Below are positions 35,095 through 44,638 of a stretch of 64,000 bases of DNA, piece by piece. Source of the stretch: Woeseiaceae bacterium (GTDB lineage: Bacteria; Pseudomonadota; Gammaproteobacteria; Steroidobacterales; Woeseiaceae); the NCBI GenBank assembly GCA_021773115.1, contig JAJFKS010000013.1, positions 62,001-126,000 on the forward strand, in the 5' to 3' direction. The number at the start of each line of letters is the position of its first letter. Positions within the stretch are counted from its first letter, which is position 1. A program made the translations under genes and the position numbers. The notes beneath the pieces were generated by a model. It ran no database searches. It was given only the letters and a program-made list of their open reading frames with translations, and was not told the DNA's origin.

Positions 35095-37737
35095 TCAAAT
35101 CACGATTTCCCTGGCGACCTCGCGCAGATTGTACTGCGAACTCATGGCGTAGCCGTAAGCACCCGCGTTAGCAATCAAGATTACATCACCCTCGATTGTT
35201 GGCGGCAGCAGGCGGTCGCTGCCAAGACGATCGCCTGTCTCGCAAATGGGACCGACAACCGTCACCGTTTCGCTCGGAATCTGGTCCGCGCGCGTTAAAT
35301 TAACGATCTCGTGATACGAGCCATACAGGGCCGGTCGAATGAGTGAATTCATTCCAGTACCGACCCCGACGTACTGCATTTCACCTTTGCCCTTGGTTTG
35401 TGTGCAGTGCGTTAACAACACACCGGCTCGCGCAACCAGGTAACGACCCGGCTCCAGCCACAATTCGAACTGTGGATAGCGCTCGCGAACTTCTGCAAGC
35501 GTTTCATCCAGCTTCTCGAGGTCAATCGCCCGGTCCCCGGGTTTCTCCGGTACGCCGATACCGCCGCCGAGATCAATCGCCCTGACATTCGGGAACTGCT
35601 CGGCGATCAGAACCAGCTCTTCAGCAACGCTGCGCCAGTTATTCGGGTCAAGTATTCCGCTTCCGCTGTGTGCATGAATGCCGATGACCTCGGCACCGGC
35701 CGCAGCGACTAATCGCTTCAGTTCGCCTATCTCGAAACGTGGCACGCCAAACTTTGAATGTATCCCGGCTGTCTTTACGTGCTCATGATGTCCGCGGCCC
35801 TGCCCCGGATCAATACGCACGAACAATGACTGCCCTTTGAATATTTCGGGCCATGCCTGAAGCGGATAAAGATTATCGAGCGTGACTTGCAGGCCTTTAT
35901 TTAAAGCCCATTCATATTCCTCTCGCGGAGCAAAATTCGGTGTAAACAAAATTCGTGTCAAGTCTATGCCGGGATTCGCCTCCTCCAGCCATTCAATTTC
36001 GCCGGGCGAAACGCACTCGAAGTCGATGCCCGCCGCTGCAAGAGTTCGCAATACCTCAGCATTAAAATTGGCTTTGACGGCGTACAAAATGCGGCTGACA
36101 TTTTTCAGGTTCATCAGGCTCTGCGCTGCAGCGGTGACGCTTTCTCTGTCGTACACATAAGCGTTCAGCTGGTTGTCGGCCAGTGCGATCAAATCGTCGC
36201 GCTTTTTCATCCACCAAACATCGGCTTTTTGAATACTGACCTCTTCGCTGGCAAACAATCGATCCCAGCTGGGGCCGAAAACTGCAACTGCGCCGGTCTT
36301 GCGAATAATCGTTGCATGCAGTTTACTGACCAGACGCGGCCCCTGCTGCTCGTCGACGACGAAACTCAGATTGAGGTCGTTGGCCGCTTGCGACATCAAG
36401 TGGATGGGTTCTTCTTCAAATACTCCAAGCGCAGGGGCGAGACGCGGAAGGATGGTGCGGATTTTACGACCCACTAAGCTTACGGCCGAGCAGTTGTTGA
36501 TCACGCGAACTCGACAAAGTTTTTCGAGGTCATGAATGAGTGATTCTTCGATGCCGTCCGAGAGCATGCCGTCCGAGGTGTCGATGGATACGGTAACGTT
36601 GGTTTCCGATGTCGACACGAGGTCAACGGATACACCGTTGTCGCTGAAAGCGGTAAACGCTTTTGCCAGAAAGCCGACCTCTTGCCACATGCCGATGCCG
36701 TCCATGGAAACCAGCGTAAGACCATCGCGTATACAGATTCCTTTGACTTGAGGTTCGATTTCCTCGGTGACTGAGGAGATAACCGTACCGCTGATTTCAG
36801 GGCAATTAGTGCTGCGAACGAACAACGGTATGCCATAGTCACGTAGCGGCGTCAGGCACCTGGGGTGCAGCACTTTGCTTCCGGCCGATGCGAGTTCCTG
36901 CGCTTCGTCGTAGTGCAAGGCTACCAACAGTCGCGCAGACGGCACGACCAAAGGGTTGGCCGTGAACATGCCCGGCACATCCGTCCAGATCTCCAGGCGT
37001 CGTGCCTGCATCCTGGCGGCAAAGTAGGACGCTGAGGTATCCGATCCACCGCGCCCGAGCAGTACCGTTTCACCGTTTTTGTTTCGAGCGATGAATCCCT
37101 GCGTAAGAATGATCTTCCCATACGCCGCGAGTCGTGTTTGCAATTGAACGTCGGGCGCGAAATCGCAGGTCGCCGATAAATAGGAACGGCTGGCTTGCTG
37201 GCTACTGCCGGGGCGACTGGTCAGCAGATCGCGCGCGTCGAGCCATTCAACCGGTAAGGATTGAGTCGTCAGGTATTTGGCACCAAGTCGTGTGGCCATC
37301 AATTCGCCCAGCGCCATGATGCGAACGCGCACCCGTACGCTCACCTCCCGCACCAGGCGTACACCGGCAACAAGTTGCTCGAGTTCGTGAAACGTCGTGT
37401 CCAGCAATGCATGGCCATCGAGGCCGAGTTCGTCAGCCAGGTCAAAATGCTGCGTTCGAATATCATTTAACAGGCTGGACGGATCGTCGGCGACGGCCGC
37501 TGTCAGTAAACCCTCCAGGGCATTCGATACGCCTTTCAACGCGGAATGAACCACCAGCGGTGTCAGGCCGGCGTCGAGTCGGCGTCGCAGAAGTTTCGCA
37601 ATGCGCGACCAGTTCTCTGCCGTTGATACGCTGGTGCCCCCAAATTTCATGACCACCCACGGTGAGTTGGAAATCTCGTCCGGCGCGCCAAGGGTTTTGC
37701 TGTCTTCGAAATCGGCTTCGATTATGCTCGAGCTCAT
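35095..37737 (-). CDS. bifunctional aspartate kinase / diaminopimelate decarboxylase
   Basis: An 880-residue fusion of the first and last enzymes of lysine synthesis. The N-terminal aspartokinase (about 25-460) has VVMKFGGTSVSTAENWSRI, TVLLGRGGSDTSASYFAARM, ARRLEIWTDVPGMFTANP and a C-terminal ACT region (GICIRDGLTLVSMDGIGM). The decarboxylase (about 500-880) has its PLP-binding lysine in RILYAVKANFNAEVL, the HAHSGSGILDPNNW loop, DLGGGIGVP, WLEPGRYLVARAG and GPICETGDRLGSD. This fusion is known from Xanthomonas and relatives. Having both activities in one chain could let lysine feedback act on the decarboxylase flux; that is inference. It is preceded by a 247-base leader with its own attenuator. 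Confidence 0.95.
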   Translation of the reverse strand: MSSSIIEADFEDSKTLGAPDEISNSPWVVMKFGGTSVSTAENWSRIAKLLRRRLDAGLTPLVVHSALKGVSNALEGLLTAAVADDPSSLLNDIRTQHFDLADELGLDGHALLDTTFHELEQLVAGVRLVREVSVRVRVRIMALGELMATRLGAKYLTTQSLPVEWLDARDLLTSRPGSSQQASRSYLSATCDFAPDVQLQTRLAAYGKIILTQGFIARNKNGETVLLGRGGSDTSASYFAARMQARRLEIWTDVPGMFTANPLVVPSARLLVALHYDEAQELASAGSKVLHPRCLTPLRDYGIPLFVRSTNCPEISGTVISSVTEEIEPQVKGICIRDGLTLVSMDGIGMWQEVGFLAKAFTAFSDNGVSVDLVSTSETNVTVSIDTSDGMLSDGIEESLIHDLEKLCRVRVINNCSAVSLVGRKIRTILPRLAPALGVFEEEPIHLMSQAANDLNLSFVVDEQQGPRLVSKLHATIIRKTGAVAVFGPSWDRLFASEEVSIQKADVWWMKKRDDLIALADNQLNAYVYDRESVTAAAQSLMNLKNVSRILYAVKANFNAEVLRTLAAAGIDFECVSPGEIEWLEEANPGIDLTRILFTPNFAPREEYEWALNKGLQVTLDNLYPLQAWPEIFKGQSLFVRIDPGQGRGHHEHVKTAGIHSKFGVPRFEIGELKRLVAAAGAEVIGIHAHSGSGILDPNNWRSVAEELVLIAEQFPNVRAIDLGGGIGVPEKPGDRAIDLEKLDETLAEVRERYPQFELWLEPGRYLVARAGVLLTHCTQTKGKGEMQYVGVGTGMNSLIRPALYGSYHEIVNLTRADQIPSETVTVVGPICETGDRLGSDRLLPPTIEGDVILIANAGAYGYAMSSQYNLREVAREIVI

Positions 37738-37759
37738 CTGCTTACCTGGTCAATACGGC

Positions 37760-37792
37760 AAAAAAAAACCCGCGAGGAATCTCCTGGCGGGT
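37760..37792 (-). terminator. attenuator terminator before the lysine-fusion gene
   Basis: On the minus strand ACCCGC pairs with GCGGGT around an inner AGGA/TCCT stem, followed by nine T. It stands 22 bases before the ATG of the fusion gene and after the small leader ORF, so transcription of the enzyme gene depends on antitermination. Confidence 0.88.
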
Positions 37793-37815
37793 ATGTTGAC
37801 AATGTCCAAGCTTTT

Positions 37816-37935
37816 TTAGCCGGTACAGTTGCCACTCGCACCCACGCACCTCTGGCGCGCCATGTCTCTTATGTGTTTTATCGCACTGATGCTATCAATG
37901 CGCTGGCACAATACATGGGTGTCGTAAAGGATCAT
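37816..37935 (-). CDS. 39-codon leader ORF upstream of the lysine-fusion attenuator
   Basis: Reading on the minus strand, an ATG at 37935 opens a 39-codon frame ending TAA at 37818-37816. It begins MILYDTHVLCQRIDS, continues ISAIKHIRDM and ends ARQRCVGASGNCTG. The predicted transcription start of the promoter at 37942-37970 is the A of this ATG, so the mRNA would be leaderless. It contains five Ile, three Cys and only one Lys, so it is not an obvious lysine-codon attenuator. An internal ATG (37863) would give a 15-residue version. I do not recognise the peptide, and translation is unproven. Confidence 0.4.
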   Translation of the reverse strand: MILYDTHVLCQRIDSISAIKHIRDMARQRCVGASGNCTG

Positions 37936-37941
37936 CGCAGC

Positions 37942-37970
37942 AGTAAAACGAACCTGACTCTAAAGGTCAA
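37942..37970 (-). promoter_or_regulatory. promoter of the lysine-fusion gene leader
   Basis: On the minus strand -35 TTGACC (37965-37970), a 17-base spacer and -10 TTTACT (37942-37947). The predicted start is 37935. It lies downstream of the ilvD stop (37985), so the fusion gene has its own promoter separate from ilvD. Confidence 0.6.
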
Positions 37971-37984
37971 GCATCACGTATTGG

Positions 37985-39673
37985 CTAGTCATCCCACGCG
38001 GCTGGAATTGTAACGGCTCCTTCCGACGCGGATGACACGGCGCTGCGATATTTAGCGAGCGCACCTTTGGTTACTGGCGAAACTGGTCGCTTCCACTGCT
38101 TGCGACGTGTCGCCATGACCGCATCCGTAATATCGACACTGATTTGCTTGCTTTCGGCATCTATTCGAATGCGGTCACCCTCTTCGAGCAAGGCAATAGG
38201 CCCGCCGACCGCCGCTTCCGGTGTTACATGGCCGACGACAAAGCCGTGACTGCCACCTGAAAAGCGTCCATCGGTTATCAACGCAACGTCAGCACCGAGG
38301 CCCCGCCCCATGATGGCGCCCGTTGGACTTAGCATTTCACGCATGCCTGGTCCGCCTTTGGGTCCTTCGTAACGTATGACGATTACGTCACCCGCTTTGA
38401 TCGCATTGTCGAGAATGGCCTGCAGTGCCGTTTCTTCTGAGTGAAAAATTCTCGCCGAACCTTCAAATTGCAGCCCTTCCTTGCCGCTGATTTTGGCGAC
38501 CGCGCCTTCCGGTGCAAGATTGCCGTAGAGTATCGCCAGGTGGCTGTCCGGCTTAACCGGATTCGCGAAGTCACGAACGATGTCCTGACCCGCCGGGTAA
38601 TCCGCAATATCGGCAAGATTTTCCGCCAGGGTCTTGCCGCTGACGGTCATACAATCGCCGTGCAGCAGGCCGACATCCAGAAGGCGTTTCATCAATGGCT
38701 GAATGCCGCCGATTTCAATCAGTTCTGACATCAGGTACTTGCCGCTCGGTTTTACGTCGGCGAGCACCGGTGTTTTGGCACCGATACGGGTGAAATCATC
38801 CAGCGAAAGGTCAACGTCGGCTTCGCGAGCCATTGCAAGCAAATGCAAGACGGCATTGGTCGAGCCACCCAGTGCGATGACAACGGTAATCGCATTTTCA
38901 AAGGCTTTTCGCGTCATGATATCCAGTGGCTTGATGTCTTTACGCAGCAGATTGACGACGGCTTCCCCTGCGCGCCTGCAATCGGCGATCTTGTCGCTGG
39001 AAACGGCCTCTTGCGCCGAACTGTTGGCGAGGCTCATGCCGAGTGCTTCGATTGCCGATGCCATCGTATTCGCCGTGTACATTCCACCGCAGGCGCCGGG
39101 GCCTGGTATCGCTGTTTGCTCGATATCCAATAACTCGGACCCAGTGATCGAACCGCTGGATTTCGCGCCAACGGCCTCGAAAACCGAAACGATATCGCGG
39201 CGCTTGATACCGGGCCGAATGGTACCGCCGTACACGAAAACCGCGGGTCGATTGAGTCGCGCAAGCGCCATGACACAGGCCGGCATATTCTTGTCACAGC
39301 CACCGATCGCAACGACGCCATCGAATCCTTCGGCGCCGACAACCGCTTCGATCGAATCGGCAATAATTTCACGAGAGACGAGCGAATAGCGCATGCCCGG
39401 GGTACCCATTGAGATGCCGTCGGAGACACTGATTGTGTTGAATATGACACCCTTACCGCCCGCCTCATTCGCACCTTTTGCGGCTTCTTCTGCGAGCCCA
39501 CCGATATGCATGTTGCACGGCGTAACCATGCTCCAGGTGGAGGCGATGCCAATTTGAGGTCGTTGGAAATCGTCTTCGCTGAATCCCACTGCGCGTAGCA
39601 TCGCTCGACTCGGTGCTTGCTCATCGCCATCAACAACAACGCGTGAATAGCGCCGCAGTTCTTTGTCACTCAT
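37985..39673 (-). CDS. ilvD: dihydroxy-acid dehydratase
   Basis: A 562-residue IlvD/Edd family enzyme forming the 2-keto acids of valine and isoleucine. Motifs: [14 protein letters not shown] and [17 protein letters not shown], with cluster cysteines at TPC and GCD, then [22 protein letters not shown] carrying the third cluster Cys, and [15 protein letters not shown]. The C-terminal blocks are [20 protein letters not shown] and [22 protein letters not shown]. It is about 50 residues shorter than E. coli IlvD (616), as is common for the [2Fe-2S]-type enzymes. It is separate from the ilvC-leu operon and stands alone on this strand, upstream of the lysine gene. Confidence 0.95.
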   Translation of the reverse strand: MSDKELRRYSRVVVDGDEQAPSRAMLRAVGFSEDDFQRPQIGIASTWSMVTPCNMHIGGLAEEAAKGANEAGGKGVIFNTISVSDGISMGTPGMRYSLVSREIIADSIEAVVGAEGFDGVVAIGGCDKNMPACVMALARLNRPAVFVYGGTIRPGIKRRDIVSVFEAVGAKSSGSITGSELLDIEQTAIPGPGACGGMYTANTMASAIEALGMSLANSSAQEAVSSDKIADCRRAGEAVVNLLRKDIKPLDIMTRKAFENAITVVIALGGSTNAVLHLLAMAREADVDLSLDDFTRIGAKTPVLADVKPSGKYLMSELIEIGGIQPLMKRLLDVGLLHGDCMTVSGKTLAENLADIADYPAGQDIVRDFANPVKPDSHLAILYGNLAPEGAVAKISGKEGLQFEGSARIFHSEETALQAILDNAIKAGDVIVIRYEGPKGGPGMREMLSPTGAIMGRGLGADVALITDGRFSGGSHGFVVGHVTPEAAVGGPIALLEEGDRIRIDAESKQISVDITDAVMATRRKQWKRPVSPVTKGALAKYRSAVSSASEGAVTIPAAWDD

Positions 39674-39738
39674 CGTTTTGCCCGTACTCCGTTGGTACTT
39701 CGCAGGATGCGAAGTCGGAGCAGCAGTCTAGCAGCAAA

Positions 39739-42180
39739 TTATCGGCTTTGTGGATCGTCGTCGCGAATTAATACGACGATTCTGCGATATACATCCGTAG
39801 CAAAAGAATTGGTTTCATCGGAGAGTTTTACGACGAAGGCCTCGTCTGATTCAATTTCAGCATCCTGCACCAGCGGTACCAGGATGCGGGCCGCACGTTG
39901 CCCCGGTCCAAACGATATCGTCTGTGTGCCAGGTGCAAAATAATCAGAGCCTTCAGTCGCCGTGATGTCGCTGACTACGATCTGCACCTGCAGTGGTGAA
40001 TCGTCCGGATTGAAGCGAACCAGATCGATTTGTACCGCCGGGTCTGACTCCCGAATTGACACCTGACTGGCAGCAAATGCGACGGTATTGGGTGGTAAGC
40101 CAGATTCAAAAATGCGTTGGTCGTCGTCCTCAAGCGTGAGATTGATCAACGCGAGTTGCGAATCGACAAATTCAGCCTCACGCAAGCGCAGCGTCGATTG
40201 CTGGTCAGCCTCGCGCGACGGGTCGGATGCCATCGTTATCGTTATACGACCATGCGTCTGCCCTGCCGGAAACTGAATCATGCCGCCGTTCGACAAGGCA
40301 AACTGACCGGACGCCCACGGTGAGCGGTTGCCACTGAATCCCACTTCCTCAAGGCGCAATGTCAGGGGCGTGGCGATATCCTGCAGACGCACAAAGTCGA
40401 CAATGAGATCGCTGCCGTCTTCGCGGATGGCAAGCTCGACTGAACGCCCACTGTTGCGACCCGGAGTGAACTCGATCACGTTGCTTGGCGGTGGTAATTT
40501 TGAAAAATCAACGAGCATCGGATCGGGTCCGGCGAGTTCTTTATTGACTTGCACCGGCTCGTCGAAAAGCACCGCATCGGGTACGACGGCGGTGCTGACA
40601 TACTCTGTTTGTTGCGGCTCCTCCGGCTGCGGCTCGGGTGCTACAAGCTCGGGGGTATTGGCAACCTCAGTTTGGTCGTGCTGGACACCAGGCATTTGCA
40701 AATTCGTGCGTGAGAAACGATCAATCAGGGGCTCCAGGTAGCCGAGTTGAAAACTCACCGCAGCGGCGAGCCCGGCGATCAGCAGTAGCGCGAGGAATAT
40801 TTTGCCTGTGCTCCGTTGCTCTTCGTCGTCAGTAATTCGCTCCGGCGCCTCCACTCGAAACGGCTCATCAGAAGGTTGATCGAGCGCTTCGATGAAATCA
40901 CGGATCGACGCAAAGCGCATTACACGCGCGTAGGACAGCCCTTTCTTCAGCGCCCGCCACTGGCTCGCGTTAAGTCCCTTCAGTGGTTGTGGCGTCATGC
41001 CTTCCTGCGAGGCCTCAGCGGCGTTGCGGGGACCAAAGACCCGATGGCCCGCGATCAGGCGGTACAACAGGCAACTCAATGAGAACACATCATCTGCAGC
41101 GACCGGTTCTTCGCCGGTCAGAACCTGCATACTGGAGTAGGCTGGCGTAATCGCCCCCAGTACGCCGGGATCAAAATCAAGGTCAATATGTTGCTGGCGA
41201 ACTCGCGCAACACCAAAATCAAACAGCTTGGCGTCGCCATTCGGCATGATCATGATGTTGCCCGGTTTGATATCTGCGTGCACGATGCCGCAACGATGTG
41301 CGTAGTCCAGCGCGTCGCCAATTTGCCGCACAATGCGAAACGCCGCATCACGATCTATTGATTCTGCGTCCTTTGAATCGAGGATATCGGCCAGTGTGCG
41401 GCCTTCCATCCACTCCATGACCAGAAAATAAAGATCGTCATCACGATCCAGATCAATGAAGCGAACAATGTTCGGATGCACCAGGCAGCGGCCTTTGGCG
41501 GCTTCCTGCTGCAACGCTCGTAGCGCATTGCCATTTTCGGCGAGCTGTGGGGACAGGACCTTGACGGCTACCCAATGGTCCTTGCTACCCGCTTCCGCAA
41601 GTCGACGGTCCATTGCCTTGTAGACGATGCCCATGCTGCCACCGGCGATTTCCTGCTGCAGGAGAAACCGATCGCGCAGCAGCGAGCCGACCTGCACTCG
41701 GGTTTCCGATTTTTTGCCGTCGAAAATACCCACTGGAATGATTGTCGTTGTGCCAAACGAATCATCATTGGAGGGTTCATCGTCGATCACGGCATCCAGT
41801 GCTGGAATGGTCTCTACAGCGGGACGCTTCGGTGTGGCAATCGCGGATCGCGCCGGCAAGGTTGGAATATGCTCGGTGACGTAACGATCGAGCATGGATT
41901 TTACGAGCTGAAAGGTTTCCTTGCGCAATTCCCCACTTTCGAAGCGTTCCTGGAGAATTTCCCGAATCTGTCGTTCTCTGCCACTGCACGTGGCCAACAG
42001 CTCACCAATCCCAGCCTGGATTTCGGCCAGTAGCTCGACATCGCCCGCAGTTGCGTGCAGCTTGTCATCGAAGCTGGTCAGTTGATCTGCGAAGGTATCG
42101 CGAACTTTTTCGAAATCGGCGCTCATAGCATTCGATATCTTATCGCTCGAGCCTGCCCCGGAACCGGAACTGGTCGTCAA
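39739..42180 (-). CDS. serine/threonine protein kinase with Calx-beta repeats
   Basis: An 813-residue membrane protein. A leading helical segment (1-100) precedes the Hanks-type kinase (about 165-450): glycine loop IAGGSMGIVYKA, VAVKVLSPQL (ATP Lys), catalytic HADIKPGNIMI, and KLFDFGVAR. The usual HRD is HAD, so the loop arginine is missing and it is an RD-less kinase. One membrane helix follows (FLALLLIAGLAAAVSFQLG, near 465), then a Pro/Glu-rich linker. Two Calx-beta-type domains are outside the membrane, the last being clear (ITATEGSDYFAPGTQTISFG, then SDEAFVVKLSD). The fold suggests an extracytoplasmic sensor coupled to a kinase. It overlaps the FAD oxidase gene by four bases. Target unknown. 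Confidence 0.85.
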   Translation of the reverse strand: MTTSSGSGAGSSDKISNAMSADFEKVRDTFADQLTSFDDKLHATAGDVELLAEIQAGIGELLATCSGRERQIREILQERFESGELRKETFQLVKSMLDRYVTEHIPTLPARSAIATPKRPAVETIPALDAVIDDEPSNDDSFGTTTIIPVGIFDGKKSETRVQVGSLLRDRFLLQQEIAGGSMGIVYKAMDRRLAEAGSKDHWVAVKVLSPQLAENGNALRALQQEAAKGRCLVHPNIVRFIDLDRDDDLYFLVMEWMEGRTLADILDSKDAESIDRDAAFRIVRQIGDALDYAHRCGIVHADIKPGNIMIMPNGDAKLFDFGVARVRQQHIDLDFDPGVLGAITPAYSSMQVLTGEEPVAADDVFSLSCLLYRLIAGHRVFGPRNAAEASQEGMTPQPLKGLNASQWRALKKGLSYARVMRFASIRDFIEALDQPSDEPFRVEAPERITDDEEQRSTGKIFLALLLIAGLAAAVSFQLGYLEPLIDRFSRTNLQMPGVQHDQTEVANTPELVAPEPQPEEPQQTEYVSTAVVPDAVLFDEPVQVNKELAGPDPMLVDFSKLPPPSNVIEFTPGRNSGRSVELAIREDGSDLIVDFVRLQDIATPLTLRLEEVGFSGNRSPWASGQFALSNGGMIQFPAGQTHGRITITMASDPSREADQQSTLRLREAEFVDSQLALINLTLEDDDQRIFESGLPPNTVAFAASQVSIRESDPAVQIDLVRFNPDDSPLQVQIVVSDITATEGSDYFAPGTQTISFGPGQRAARILVPLVQDAEIESDEAFVVKLSDETNSFATDVYRRIVVLIRDDDPQSR

Positions 42181-43547
42181 ATTACCTTGCCCGGATTGAG
42201 AATATTCAACGGGTCCAATGCTCGCTTTAAGGTCTTCATCAGCTCGATTTCACTCTCACTACGGTATCGCACCAGATACTCCCGCTTCAGCCTGCCGATC
42301 CCATGTTCGGCGCTGAAGCTGCCGCCGAGTTCAGTGACCAGTGTATAAATTGCTGCTGTAACCCGATCACCGTCCGACGATCCAGGCTCCAGCGCAACGT
42401 TGTAGTGCAAATTACCATCGCCAACATGACCAAATGCGATCAACTGTGCAGCGGGCGCGATTTCGGCCAGCAAGCTGTCACCGCGCTGCAGAAATTCCTC
42501 GATTCGTGAGATCGGCACCGATATATCGTGTTTGAGTGCCTTACCGGCGGCTCGTTCCGCCTCTGCTATGGAGTGCCGCATGCGCCATAGTGCGCCGGAT
42601 TCCGCCGAGTTCTTGGCGATCGCGGCATCACGCACAAGATCGATCGTGGCCGCATCCTGCATTGCCTGCACAAATCGATCGGTATTTGTCCCACAGGTAA
42701 CGTCGGTAAGCACATACCACGGGTATTCGCGATCAAACGGCAGCGCGCTGCCGGGTATGTGTTCAAGCACCAGTCCAAATACATAGCCCGATATCAACTC
42801 AAACGCCTCGATCGCATCCCCAATCGCGGTGCGCAGGTGGGCAAGCAAGCGAACAGCGTCACCACTGGACTTGAGCGCAATCAATGCCGTTGTTGTCGGA
42901 CCCGGGTTGGGGAACAATTTGAGCGTTGCCGCTGTGATAATACCGAGCGTTCCCTCACTACCAATAAACAGCTGTTTCAGGTCGTATCCGGCGGTGTCCT
43001 TTCGCAGCGACCGGAGACTGCTGACGATGCTGCCATCCGCCAGCACCGCCTCCAGTCCAAGGACCTGCGCGCGGGCCGTACCGTATCGGATGACATTTAT
43101 ACCGCCCGCATTCGTCGCGAGGTTGCCCCCGATCTGGCAACTGCCCTCCGCGCCGAGACTCAGGGCAAACAATCGATCGACGCCTGCCGCCGCGTTTTGT
43201 ACGGTTTCCAGGATGCAGCCAGCTTCAACTTCCATCGAAAAGTTGACGGGGTCCACTGCACGGATAGCGTTCATGCGCCCAAGACGCAACACGACTTGTT
43301 GCCCCGACTCGTCCGGAACGGCACCTGCGCACATACCGGTGTTACCGCCTTGCGGCACGATCGCGACGCCCGCATCCGCACAAACTTTTACAACAGCCGA
43401 GACTTCTTCGCTGCTTGCTGGCGAGACAATGATGGCTGCGGCCCCATGCACTGTCCCGCGCCAGTCAACCAGGCTCGGTGCCATGTCATCAGGATCGGTC
43501 GTCCAGCCTTTTGGGCCGACAATTGACTGCAGTCGTTTAATCAGCAT
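42177..43547 (-). CDS. FAD-binding oxidoreductase, GlcD/D-lactate dehydrogenase family
   Basis: About 456 residues from ATG 43547. It is a vanillyl-alcohol-oxidase-type flavoprotein: FAD-binding IIVSPASSEEVSAVVKVCAD, VPQGGNTGMCAGAVPDESG, LGRMNAIRAVDP, GSCQIGGNLATNAGGINVIRYG and SEGTLGIITAATLKLFP. The C-terminal FAD-oxidase domain has FGHVGDGNLHYN and AEHGIGRLKREYL. It probably oxidises a 2-hydroxy acid such as D-lactate, glycolate or 2-hydroxyglutarate. The open frame begins 17 codons earlier; MLIKRLQSIVGPKGW is the natural start. It overlaps the dehydratase by 11 bases and the kinase by 4. Confidence 0.87.
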   Translation of the reverse strand: MLIKRLQSIVGPKGWTTDPDDMAPSLVDWRGTVHGAAAIIVSPASSEEVSAVVKVCADAGVAIVPQGGNTGMCAGAVPDESGQQVVLRLGRMNAIRAVDPVNFSMEVEAGCILETVQNAAAGVDRLFALSLGAEGSCQIGGNLATNAGGINVIRYGTARAQVLGLEAVLADGSIVSSLRSLRKDTAGYDLKQLFIGSEGTLGIITAATLKLFPNPGPTTTALIALKSSGDAVRLLAHLRTAIGDAIEAFELISGYVFGLVLEHIPGSALPFDREYPWYVLTDVTCGTNTDRFVQAMQDAATIDLVRDAAIAKNSAESGALWRMRHSIAEAERAAGKALKHDISVPISRIEEFLQRGDSLLAEIAPAAQLIAFGHVGDGNLHYNVALEPGSSDGDRVTAAIYTLVTELGGSFSAEHGIGRLKREYLVRYRSESEIELMKTLKRALDPLNILNPGKVI

Positions 43548-44520
43548 TTTCGACGACAAGCTGCTTTGAAAAGGTTGCCCAGTCAATATTGCTGCCACAC
43601 ATCAGCAGCAGGACTCGCTTGCCTTGCAGCGAGTTCTGCAATGGATCCAGCAATGCCGCAGTGCTTGCTGCGCAGGCCGGTTCGACGGCGATTTTCATAT
43701 GACTGAACAGGAATCCCATGGCCCGGCGCAGTTGCCGATCGCTCACTAACACCAGCCGATCCACATTCGCGCGCGCCAATTCGAATGAATACGGCAAAGC
43801 GTACGGTGCGCCAAGGCTGTCGGCGATGCTGCGAACTTTATCGATGGCCTCGGGTTTGCCGCTGGCAAAGCTGCGATGCATGGAATCCGCCCCATCCGGC
43901 TCGACGCCAATAATCTCGACATCGCGTCGTAGCCGTTTCACAGCATTCGCTACGCCCGCGATCAGGCCGCCACCGCCGACGGGGACCACCAGCGCTTCAA
44001 AGTCAGGCAGCTGTTCGCACATCTCCAATCCCAGCCCTCCCGTACCCAGTGCGATCGATGGCCCTTCGAAGGGATGCACGAAAAACCGGCCTTCTTCATC
44101 CTGAATACGCTTCGCGACATCGAATGCTGTATGTACGTCATCCGCCAGGACAACGTCCGCACCGAAGGCTTTGCAAGCCTCGATTCGTGACGGATTCGCT
44201 GAACTCACCATGACAACCTTCGCCGATGTACCCATCACCCTGGCCGCAAATGCCGTTGCTATCGCGTGATTGCCGGCGCTGACAGCGGTTACGCCACGCC
44301 GAAGCGACCCCGGGTCCAGGCGCTGGATCGTTGCCAGCGCTCCGCGGGCTTTGAACGTTCCGGTACGTTGCAGGAATTCGAGTTTCGCATGCACTTCGGT
44401 GCCATTGGCCAGACGAGCCTCAATAGCGCTGCAGCGAATAACGGGCGTGCGCTCGATTTCGCCGTTCAGACGGCCGCGCGAGACGCGAATCTCCTCGATA
44501 TTAGGTCCTGATTGAGTCAT
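43537..44520 (-). CDS. PLP-dependent threonine/serine dehydratase
   Basis: A 327-residue fold-type II enzyme. The PLP lysine is Lys57 in QRTGTFKARGALATI, the substrate loop is VSAGNHAIATAFAARVMG, the phosphate-binding glycine loop is PVGGGGLIAGVANAVKRL (near 180), and the C-terminal CGSNIDWATF is normal. It lacks the ACT domain of biosynthetic IlvA and resembles catabolic or racemase-like threonine/serine dehydratases. It starts a unit with the FAD oxidase and the kinase (overlaps of 11 and 4 bases). It is divergent, across 118 bases, from the cyclase-like gene. Confidence 0.87.
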   Translation of the reverse strand: MTQSGPNIEEIRVSRGRLNGEIERTPVIRCSAIEARLANGTEVHAKLEFLQRTGTFKARGALATIQRLDPGSLRRGVTAVSAGNHAIATAFAARVMGTSAKVVMVSSANPSRIEACKAFGADVVLADDVHTAFDVAKRIQDEEGRFFVHPFEGPSIALGTGGLGLEMCEQLPDFEALVVPVGGGGLIAGVANAVKRLRRDVEIIGVEPDGADSMHRSFASGKPEAIDKVRSIADSLGAPYALPYSFELARANVDRLVLVSDRQLRRAMGFLFSHMKIAVEPACAASTAALLDPLQNSLQGKRVLLLMCGSNIDWATFSKQLVVENAD

Positions 44521-44638
44521 TACTTATGTAAACTGCCACAACGCGTATTGACATGCGCTGTTCTTAGGTAAAGATTAGGTTGCTGACGCGAACTGTGGCA
44601 GAGAATCCACGATCGCGAAAGTCGCCAGAGGCCAATGT

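Noticed and set aside
37780..37865. Lysine riboswitch before the lysine-fusion gene
   Set aside because: The box AGAGGTGCG at about 37846-37854 (minus strand) equals a lysine-riboswitch element, and the position fits, but the rest of the aptamer (the GCCGAAG region, P2-P5 core, about 170 bases) is absent and the box lies within the small ORF.
44521..44638. Regulatory motif in the 118-base spacer between the dehydratase and the cyclase-like gene
   Set aside because: No palindrome or clear promoter pair could be supported by eye.
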